Source of the DNA: Dysgonamonadaceae bacterium
Lineage (GTDB): Bacteria > Bacteroidota > Bacteroidia > Bacteroidales > Azobacteroidaceae
Assembly: GCA_031276105.1 (NCBI GenBank)
Contig: JAISNS010000242.1
Span: forward strand, 1 to 5,724
DNA: 5,724 bases
Direction of reading: 5' to 3'
The position numbers were made by a program, and so were the translations under genes. Under the pieces are notes generated by a model. The model was not told the DNA's origin. It saw only the letters and a program-made list of their open reading frames with translations, and did not search any database. Numbering within the stretch: position 1 is the first letter of the stretch; every line of letters starts with the position of its first letter. Below, one piece after another: positions 1 through 5,724 of this stretch.

Positions 1-1979
1 TTTTTGCGGTATTTTTCAGCAATCGCTTGATTGAAGATGTCGCCCGATTCGACAAAAGCTTCAAAAGCATCGCAATCAAGCACTTCCGACCAAAGATAAC
101 AATAATAACCGGCGGCGTAACTGTTCGTAAATACATGCTGAAAATAAGTACTGCGATAACGGGGCGGAATTTGGGGTATCAGTCCCCTACCCTTTAATGT
201 ATTTTCCTCAAATTCAAGCACATTGATATTTTCCGGAACAGAATCCCGGTGATAATCCATGTCCAAAAACGAGGCTGCCAAATATTCGGTGGTTGCAAAT
301 CCCTGTCCCTGTTTGGAGGCTGCCTGTATCTTATCTACCAAGTCTTTAGGGATAATTTCTCCGGTTTTGTAATGCTTGGCATAATAAGCCAGTACTTGCG
401 GTTCAAACGCCCAATGTTCCATGAATTGGGAGGGAAATTCAACGAAATCATACGGAACTTCGCTTGTCAGGTGGTACTTCACATTCCGGAACAAATTGTG
501 CATGGCGTGACCGCTTTCGTGATACAGGGTTTCGACTTCGTCCGACGTCAGTAACGCCGGTTCGTCGCCTACGGGCGGAGTAAAATTGCAGGTGATGTAG
601 GTTATCGGTTTAACCCGTTGTCCTTCGCTGTTTTGGAAGGCTTCGCGGTAAGTTCCGCACCAAGCCCCTCCCCTTTTCAGTCCCGGACGCGCGTATAAAT
701 CCAAGTATAAAACGCCCAATTCGGTCACGCCGTCCTTGTCGATGCAAACAAAAGCCTGTGCATCTTTGTTGGGTTTGGGAATGTCGGTTAACTCCTTGAA
801 TGTAATCCCATAAAGCAGCTTGTACGTATGGAAAAGTCCGTCTCTGACGTTTTCGGCTTTGAAATAAGGACGCACCATTTCATCGGAAAAGTCATATTTT
901 TTTGCTTTCACTTTCTCTGCATAATATCTCCAATCCGAATGAATTAGGTCACTCCCCTCCCCTATCAGCGCTTGCATTTCGTCGTGTTCTTCCTTGACTT
1001 TTTCGATTGCTGACGTCCAGACTCGATTCAATAATTCGTAAATGTTTGCCGCATTTTTAGCCATTCGTTTTTCTAAAACATAATCGGTAAAATCATTGTA
1101 ACCCAATATATTGGCTTTTTCTTTTCGTAAAACGACAATAGTTTTGAGTATTTCTTTATTATCAAACCGATTGTTGTTGTTGCAACGATTCAGGTAAGCC
1201 GTAAAAATTTCTTTCCTTAATTCCGGCTTGTCGCTGGAAAATAAGAACGGCATAATGCTCGGATTATCTAAGCCAAACAGCCATTTTCCGGCCATTCCCG
1301 CTTTTTCGGCGCGATTGGTAGCCAAGAGAATTACATTTTCCGGCAAACCGGCCAAATCTTCTTCATTGTCAATCACTAAGCGATAAGAACCGGTTTCTTC
1401 GAGCAGGTTTTGGCTAAACTGATTTTCCAATATTGATAATTTTTCATTGATTTCTTTCAATCTTGTCCCGTTTTTTTCGTCGAGCATGGCTCCGTTGCGG
1501 ACAAAATCAAGATGCAATTGCTTCAATAGCGTTGTTTCTTCGGGAGTTAACGTGGAATAATCGACGTTTTCTTTCACGAAATTAATTTTCTCAAACAGTT
1601 TCGGGTTCATCCTGATTTTGTCGCTATGCTGCGTGAGTAAAGGAGTTATCTCGCTTTCCAAAGTCAGCACTTCCGGCGTTCCGTTGGCGCTCGCGTGTTC
1701 AAAAAAAACAGCGGCGACTTGGGTCAACAACAAACCGGACGCATCGAAAGCTACGATGGTATTTCGGAAAGAAGGCGTTTCCTGATTGTTTACAATAGCT
1801 TCAATTTCAGCTTCTTGATCCTTCATTCCTTTTATAAAAGCGTTGCGGTAATCGGCGACGGTAATTTTATCGAACGGCGGAACTTCATAGGGATTATCCC
1901 ACTTTTCAAAGAATGGATTTTGTTTTTCACAAGCGCTCATAGCAAAAACGATTAAAAGACTGATAATTATTGTTCTCAT
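1..1979 (-). CDS. M3-family zinc metallopeptidase, lipoprotein (Dcp-like), 3' end outside window
   Basis: Predicted lipid-anchored peptidase of the M3 family, which cuts short peptides with one zinc ion; Dcp-type members release C-terminal dipeptides. The frame is open from ATG 1979 to the left edge (659 codons). By comparison with the upstream paralogue roughly 35-40 residues are missing. Residues 1-16 form a lipoprotein signal peptide ending in the lipobox MSAC, with Cys17 as the lipidation site; Glu18-Lys19 follow. An alpha-helical N-terminal region precedes the peptidase domain, which starts near residue 240. The zinc motif is HESGH (His487, Glu488, His491). The third ligand is probably Glu514 in DFVEFPSQ. 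A substrate-binding segment with His615, Tyr621, Tyr625, Tyr626 and Tyr628 is present. Unusual points are Ser in place of the common Phe in HEFGH, a zinc-ligand spacing two residues shorter than in the paralogue, and Asn-Ser where the paralogue has Gly-Gly before Tyr621. It starts 18 bp after the upstream peptidase gene and is probably co-transcribed. The leader has no Shine-Dalgarno sequence. The family is certain; the exact cleavage specificity is inferred, so no symbol is given. Confidence 0.95.
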   Translation of the reverse strand, partial: MRTIIISLLIVFAMSACEKQNPFFEKWDNPYEVPPFDKITVADYRNAFIKGMKDQEAEIEAIVNNQETPSFRNTIVAFDASGLLLTQVAAVFFEHASANGTPEVLTLESEITPLLTQHSDKIRMNPKLFEKINFVKENVDYSTLTPEETTLLKQLHLDFVRNGAMLDEKNGTRLKEINEKLSILENQFSQNLLEETGSYRLVIDNEEDLAGLPENVILLATNRAEKAGMAGKWLFGLDNPSIMPFLFSSDKPELRKEIFTAYLNRCNNNNRFDNKEILKTIVVLRKEKANILGYNDFTDYVLEKRMAKNAANIYELLNRVWTSAIEKVKEEHDEMQALIGEGSDLIHSDWRYYAEKVKAKKYDFSDEMVRPYFKAENVRDGLFHTYKLLYGITFKELTDIPKPNKDAQAFVCIDKDGVTELGVLYLDLYARPGLKRGGAWCGTYREAFQNSEGQRVKPITYITCNFTPPVGDEPALLTSDEVETLYHESGHAMHNLFRNVKYHLTSEVPYDFVEFPSQFMEHWAFEPQVLAYYAKHYKTGEIIPKDLVDKIQAASKQGQGFATTEYLAASFLDMDYHRDSVPENINVLEFEENTLKGRGLIPQIPPRYRSTYFQHVFTNSYAAGYYCYLWSEVLDCDAFEAFVESGDIFNQAIAEKYRK

Positions 1980-1997
1980 ATTTTATTTAATTAATTG
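1980..1997 (-). other. 18-bp intercistronic spacer between the two peptidase genes
   Basis: The spacer is A/T apart from one C in the coding sense. It has no Shine-Dalgarno sequence and no room for a promoter or hairpin terminator, so the second peptidase is probably translated from the same transcript. A/T-rich unstructured leaders are the usual initiation context in Bacteroidota. Confidence 0.75.
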
Positions 1998-4127
1998 TTA
2001 GCGAACGATTCCACTGCGTTTCATTAATGCTTCGGTTGAAGGTTTCTGTCCCCGAAAACGGATATACAGTTCCATCGGATCTTCCGTTCCACCTTTGCTC
2101 AACACCTCTTCCCGAAACGAACGGGCGACTTCGGGATTGAAGATTCCTTTTTCTTTGAACAGCGCAAATGCGTCTGCATCCAATACTTCCGCCCATTTAT
2201 AAGAATAGTAACCGGCGGCATATCCACCGGAAAAAATATGATTGAAAGCCGGCGAAATAAGCGTTCCTTCTACCGGCGGCATGACCAGTGTTTTCCGGAC
2301 AGCTTCTTGTTCAAAGTCTTTAATATCAGATGCAAACGGCTCCGTAATTGTATGAAAAGCCATATCCAGATAAGCAAACGACAATTGCCGCAAACACAGG
2401 TAACCAACGTTGAAATTCGCGGCGTTGATGATTTTATCTACCAATTCCTGAGGCATTTTTTCTCCTGTTTGGTAATGGACGGCAAATGAATCAAGGTATT
2501 CTTTTTCGATCAGGAAGTTTTCCATCAATTGGGAAGGAAGTTCGACAAAGTCGCGATAAACACTTGTCCCGGAAAGACTTGGATACGTTGTCGAAGCAAA
2601 CATTCCATGCAGGGAATGACCAAATTCATGCAGGAAGGTTTCGACTTCATCGAACGTCAACAAAGCCGGCTTAGTCGCCGTTGGACGGGTAAAATTCATC
2701 ACAATAGAAACATGCGGACGAATCGTTTTTCCGTTTCTTACTTCTTGTCCTTGATATTCAGTCATCCAAGCGCCGGATCGTTTTCCTTCGCGAGGGAAAA
2801 AGTCGGTGTAGAGTACCGCTAAATAAGCGCCGGTTTTATCATACACTTCAAATGCTTCTACTTCAGGATGATAAACCGGTATTTGGGGATTCTTTTTAAA
2901 GGTAATTCCATACAGACGGGTCGCCAAACCGAAAACGCCTTTTTTCACATTTTCCAGTTCAAAATAAGGACGGATTTTTTCGTCGTTCAGTTCATACTTG
3001 GCGTCTTTCAGTTTGTCGGAATAATACGACCAGTCGTAAGGCGTTACGTCGATAGAATGTCCCTCCTTCCCTATCGCAAAACCCTGAACTTCGCGGTATT
3101 CCTGCATGGCGGAAGCGCTAAATCCCGTCCATAATTCATTTAATAATTGGTAAACGTTATCCGAATTGGCCGCCATCCGCTTGCGCAAAACCCTGCCGGC
3201 ATACGAATCGTAGCCCATTAGGCGGGCAATCGCTAAGCGAGTATTTACTATATCTTTGATAACCGGAAGATTATTGTATTCTCCGCCGATACATTTTGTA
3301 TTGTAAGCCTGATATAATTCCCGGCGCAAGTCGCGCTTCGAGGAATACTTCATGAAGGCGATGTAACTTGGCGCAGATAAATCAAATATCCATCCTTTTT
3401 TTTCTTTGGAATCGGCTTTTAGGGCGGCGGCGTCTATTACGTCCTGCGGCAAACCGGCCAAATCTTTTTCATTGGTAATCAGCAATGTATAAGCATTGGT
3501 TGCTTTCAATGAATTTTGTCCGAAAAGCAGGGTGGACGAACTCAATTTGGATGAGAGTTCCCTGTATTTCGTTTTGTCGTCCGGACTTAGATTAGCGCCT
3601 TGGTCGGTAAAACCGTCGTAGGTGTTTTGCAATAAACGGCTTTGCTCTTTATTTAAATGGAGTTGATTGCGCTGTTCGTAAACGGCTTTGACCCTTTGAA
3701 ACAAACGTTCGTTTAAGCTGATATTGTTACTGTGCTCTGTCAGTTTAGGTTGAATTCGTTTGGAGATTTCCATCATCTCATCGTTGCTTTCGGCGCTGAG
3801 CAGATTGAAAAAAACGTTGCTGACTTTTTCGAGCCTTTCGCCTGAATATTCCAGGGCTTCGATCGTGTTTTGGAAAGTAGGCGTTTCGTTGTTGGAAGTG
3901 ATTTTTTGAATTTCCAAGTTGTGCATTTTCATTGCCTCTTCGAAAGCCGGTTCGTAATCCGATATGTTGATTTTATCGAAAGGAACGGTTCCGTGAGGGG
4001 TGTTGAATTTACTTAAAAGCGGATTTTTTGCTTGTACCATAGGATAAACGGTGATTAATAATAAAATAATTACCGGCAAGTAAGCGGTAACTTGTCTTCT
4101 TTTTTTGTTTTTAATTCTGTTTGGCAT
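1998..4127 (-). CDS. dcp: M3-family zinc metallopeptidase, exported (peptidyl-dipeptidase Dcp-like)
   Basis: Complete 709-residue enzyme, the usual size for M3A peptidases (Dcp/oligopeptidase A/thimet type), which degrade oligopeptides. Residues 1-33 form a classical signal peptide: a strongly basic start (NRIKNKKRR), a hydrophobic core (about residues 15-29) and a likely cleavage after Val-Gln-Ala33. There is no lipobox, so a soluble periplasmic location is inferred. A helical N-terminal region is followed by the peptidase domain from about residue 250. The signature FLHEFGHSLHGMF supplies His500, Glu501 and His504. Glu529 in DFVELPSQ is the third zinc ligand, 29 residues after the first His, as in the family. 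The substrate-binding loop is intact: His630, Gly634-Gly635, Tyr636, Tyr640, Tyr641 and Tyr643. The frame extends upstream to a TTG at 4172, but ATG 4127 is preferred because it starts directly at the basic signal-peptide region and a candidate promoter overlaps the longer version. It is the first gene of a probable two-gene operon. The dcp symbol rests on family resemblance; oligopeptidase A-like specificity is not excluded. Confidence 0.96.
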   Translation of the reverse strand: MPNRIKNKKRRQVTAYLPVIILLLITVYPMVQAKNPLLSKFNTPHGTVPFDKINISDYEPAFEEAMKMHNLEIQKITSNNETPTFQNTIEALEYSGERLEKVSNVFFNLLSAESNDEMMEISKRIQPKLTEHSNNISLNERLFQRVKAVYEQRNQLHLNKEQSRLLQNTYDGFTDQGANLSPDDKTKYRELSSKLSSSTLLFGQNSLKATNAYTLLITNEKDLAGLPQDVIDAAALKADSKEKKGWIFDLSAPSYIAFMKYSSKRDLRRELYQAYNTKCIGGEYNNLPVIKDIVNTRLAIARLMGYDSYAGRVLRKRMAANSDNVYQLLNELWTGFSASAMQEYREVQGFAIGKEGHSIDVTPYDWSYYSDKLKDAKYELNDEKIRPYFELENVKKGVFGLATRLYGITFKKNPQIPVYHPEVEAFEVYDKTGAYLAVLYTDFFPREGKRSGAWMTEYQGQEVRNGKTIRPHVSIVMNFTRPTATKPALLTFDEVETFLHEFGHSLHGMFASTTYPSLSGTSVYRDFVELPSQLMENFLIEKEYLDSFAVHYQTGEKMPQELVDKIINAANFNVGYLCLRQLSFAYLDMAFHTITEPFASDIKDFEQEAVRKTLVMPPVEGTLISPAFNHIFSGGYAAGYYSYKWAEVLDADAFALFKEKGIFNPEVARSFREEVLSKGGTEDPMELYIRFRGQKPSTEALMKRSGIVR

Positions 4128-4161
4128 AAATTTTGTATATATTTTTAGATAAATTAAAGAA

Positions 4162-4169
4162 CAAAAATA
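4162..4169 (-). promoter_or_regulatory. Candidate -7 promoter element (TATTTTTG) for the peptidase operon
   Basis: On the minus strand this reads TATTTTTG, an exact fit to TAnnTTTG. No TTG is present at the -33 distance, only T-rich sequence, so the match is partial. It would give a leader of roughly 25-30 nt ahead of ATG 4127. It falls inside the longer reading frame that begins at TTG 4172, which is one reason for preferring the shorter protein. Confidence 0.45.
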
Positions 4170-4203
4170 CAAACTATTTTAGTATATTAAAAATAAATCT
4201 TCG

Positions 4204-4211
4204 TATATTTG
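4204..4211 (+). promoter_or_regulatory. Candidate -7 promoter element (TATATTTG) for the patatin gene
   Basis: TATATTTG is an exact match to the Bacteroidota -7 consensus TAnnTTTG. The expected upstream TTG is only weakly matched: TTTTAG at 4177-4182 lies at about the right distance. If used, transcription would begin a few bases downstream, giving a leader of only about 12-17 nt before ATG 4232. In A/T-rich DNA a chance match is possible, but position and orientation are right. Confidence 0.55.
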
Positions 4212-4231
4212 TTTGTTTTAATGGTTATCTG

Positions 4232-5724
4232 ATGTTCAAAAGAGTATTTTTAATAAATCTGATTATACTTTTCGGCATGTTTTCCGCTTATTCCCAAAAA
4301 GTTGGCTTAGTTCTTAGTGGTGGCGGAGCAAAAGGCGCCGTACATATCGGCGTTATTAAAGCGTTGGAAGATAATTGTATTCCAATCGACTATATAGCAG
4401 GAACTTCCATTGGCGCTATTGTTGGAAGCCTGTATGCGATGGGCTATTCGCCGGAAGAAATGTTAACGCTCTTTTTATCGGAAGAATTCAATCACTGGCA
4501 AACCGGAAAAGTGGAGGAAGGTTATCAATATTACTTCCGTAAAAAACGCGAAAAACCGGATTTTATCAGTTTAAACATTCCTATCAAAGATTCACTGAAA
4601 ATACGGAATGCCATTTTGCCGAACAGTTTAACCAATCCTATTCAGATAAATCAAGCGTTCCTGCATATATTTTCTCAGGCCAACGCCCAATGCAACGGCG
4701 ATTTCGACCAATTATTCGTCCCGTTTCTATGCATTGCTTCGGATGTGTATAACAAAAAAGCAATCGTTTTCAGGAATGGAAATTTAGGCGACGCCGTAAG
4801 AGCTTCGATGACCTTTCCTTTTGTATTTAAACCGATATTGAAAGACAGTATCCCGTTGTTCGACGGCGGAATTTATGACAATTTTCCTGTCGAACCAATG
4901 AAAAACGCATGGAATCCGGACTTTGTAATCGGCTCTTCCGTAGCCGGAAATAAGAAAATAAAACCGGCTGAACAAAGTATATACGAACAAATGGAAAGTA
5001 TTGTCATGCAAAAATCGAACTATGATATTGGCGCCAACGAAGGAATAATATTGAAATTTATACCGGAAGACGTTGGTTTATTGGATTTTCATAAAGCCGA
5101 ACAATTGTATAAAACAGGTTATAATACGACGCTTGCCGCGATTGATTCGATAAAAAAATGTATTCACAGGAGAACCTGCCTCGCAGAAGTTGAAGCCAAA
5201 AGAACGGCTTACAAGGCGTCTTTACCGAACCTGATTTTCAAGAACATCCATATTTCCGGAGTCACTAAAATGCAAAAAATATACATTGAAAGCCAGATAC
5301 AAAGAGATAACAATAATGCATTCACTATCGAAGACTTCAAAAGAACTTATTTTCATTTATTGACCAATCCCAAGATAAAAGAAATATTGCCTCATGCCCG
5401 GTACGACGCCGAAAATAAAACATTCGATTTATTTTTGGACATCCAGATGAGCGATGAAATCACAATTGCTTTCGGGGGAAATATATCTTCCATGAGCGCC
5501 AATCAAATTTACTTGGGCGTCGGTTACCGGAGCATGTCGAAAGTATCTTCTACTTATAGTTTGGATATGCAATTGGGAAATGCGTACAACGGCGTTGCAT
5601 TGGAAGGAAAAGTAGAGATACCGAACAAAATTCCGTTGGATATTTCCGGCCTTTTGGCTTATAACCATCAACAATATTATGAAAGTTCCAAACTGTTCAT
5701 TGATACCGATGTTTCGACTTTTAT
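4232..5724 (+). CDS. Patatin-like phospholipase with POTRA-like region and outer-membrane barrel (type Vd-like), 3' end outside window
   Basis: Predicted envelope phospholipase/acylhydrolase: 497 codons are visible, and relatives with a full barrel usually exceed 700 residues. Residues 1-21 look like a Sec signal peptide (MFKR start, hydrophobic LINLIILFGMF, cleavage near AYS/Q). The patatin domain spans about 23-300. It contains the oxyanion-hole motif GGGAKG (30-35), the nucleophile elbow GTSIG with Ser59, and the Asp-Gly-Gly motif with Asp211, so the catalytic dyad is complete. Residues about 334-408 resemble one POTRA domain (begins IFKNIHISGV). From about 410 alternating polar/hydrophobic strands (for example ITIAFGGNIS, QIYLGVGYRS) suit the start of a surface-antigen-type beta-barrel. 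This order matches PlpD-like type Vd secreted patatins; in Bacteroidota such proteins may stay attached to the barrel. ATG 4232 is the only good start, since no upstream in-frame ATG exists before the divergent gene. There is no Shine-Dalgarno sequence. It is divergent from the peptidase genes and has no evident functional tie to them. Substrate and surface exposure are inferred. Confidence 0.95.
   Translation, partial: MFKRVFLINLIILFGMFSAYSQKVGLVLSGGGAKGAVHIGVIKALEDNCIPIDYIAGTSIGAIVGSLYAMGYSPEEMLTLFLSEEFNHWQTGKVEEGYQYYFRKKREKPDFISLNIPIKDSLKIRNAILPNSLTNPIQINQAFLHIFSQANAQCNGDFDQLFVPFLCIASDVYNKKAIVFRNGNLGDAVRASMTFPFVFKPILKDSIPLFDGGIYDNFPVEPMKNAWNPDFVIGSSVAGNKKIKPAEQSIYEQMESIVMQKSNYDIGANEGIILKFIPEDVGLLDFHKAEQLYKTGYNTTLAAIDSIKKCIHRRTCLAEVEAKRTAYKASLPNLIFKNIHISGVTKMQKIYIESQIQRDNNNAFTIEDFKRTYFHLLTNPKIKEILPHARYDAENKTFDLFLDIQMSDEITIAFGGNISSMSANQIYLGVGYRSMSKVSSTYSLDMQLGNAYNGVALEGKVEIPNKIPLDISGLLAYNHQQYYESSKLFIDTDVSTF

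Larger units (their letters stand above)
4128..4231. other. Divergent intergenic region, A/T-rich
   Basis: These 104 bp separate the minus-strand peptidase operon from the plus-strand patatin gene and are very A/T-rich. They hold one exact TAnnTTTG element pointing toward each gene. I see no clear inverted repeat that would suggest an operator and no riboswitch-like structure. The two elements are about 35 bp apart, so RNA polymerase occupancy at one could affect the other (inference). Confidence 0.7.

Noticed and set aside
249..554. Plus-strand reading frame of 101 codons
   Set aside because: It lies antisense to the conserved catalytic part of the lipoprotein peptidase and its translation has no recognisable domain or signal.
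1695..1955. Plus-strand reading frame of 86 codons
   Set aside because: It is antisense to the N-terminal part of the lipoprotein peptidase, whose frame is supported by homology to the paralogue and by its lipobox.
1..1979. Possibility that the lipoprotein peptidase is a pseudogene because of the short loop and lost glycines
   Set aside because: The frame is open throughout, zinc ligands and most substrate-binding residues are kept, and the two-residue difference does not shift the frame; truncation is only by the window edge.
1987..2196. Minus-strand 69-codon frame overlapping the end of the complete peptidase
   Set aside because: It is an out-of-frame shadow of the conserved C-terminal peptidase sequence.
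2238..3134. Several plus-strand frames opposite the complete peptidase gene
   Set aside because: They are mirror frames of a strongly conserved coding region, overlap one another and resemble no known protein.
4128..4172. Fifteen-residue N-terminal extension of the complete peptidase from TTG 4172
   Set aside because: It starts with a rare codon, would put a hydrophobic stretch ahead of the basic signal-peptide region, and overlaps the candidate promoter; ATG 4127 gives a normal signal peptide.
4784..5674. Minus-strand frames opposite the patatin gene (4784-5011 and 5429-5674)
   Set aside because: They are antisense to a well-supported patatin/barrel frame and show no domain.

Overview
The window looks like chromosomal DNA from a member of the Bacteroidota (probably Bacteroidales-like). 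Three observations support this. No start codon has a Shine-Dalgarno sequence, only A/T-rich leaders. Exact matches to the Bacteroidota -7 promoter element TAnnTTTG lie between the divergent genes. The gene types (exported M3 peptidases, a patatin fused to a surface-antigen barrel) are common in that phylum. The species cannot be named from this window.

Layout: positions 1-4127 hold two tandem minus-strand genes for exported M3-family zinc metallopeptidases (dipeptidyl carboxypeptidase/oligopeptidase type). The upstream gene (4127 to 1998) is complete and has a cleavable, non-lipoprotein signal peptide. It is followed after 18 bp by a paralogue (1979 to the left edge) with a lipoprotein signal peptide; its last few dozen codons lie outside the window. 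A 104-bp A/T-rich region (4128-4231) carries likely back-to-back promoters. From 4232 to the right edge, on the plus strand, is a patatin-like phospholipase with a signal peptide, a complete Ser-Asp dyad, a POTRA-like segment and the beginning of an outer-membrane beta-barrel. It resembles PlpD-type (type Vd) proteins and is truncated by the window edge.

How they may work together: the two peptidases probably form one operon for breaking down oligopeptides in the cell envelope, one free in the periplasm and one lipid-anchored. The divergent patatin gene makes an envelope lipid hydrolase. Apart from all three being envelope proteins, nothing in the sequence ties the patatin to the peptidases.

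I found no RNA genes, mobile elements, CRISPR arrays, repeats or terminators. The region is largely ordinary. The most notable points are the altered active-site surroundings of the second peptidase compared with its tandem paralogue, and the compact divergent promoter region. I see no convincing sign of an undescribed system.
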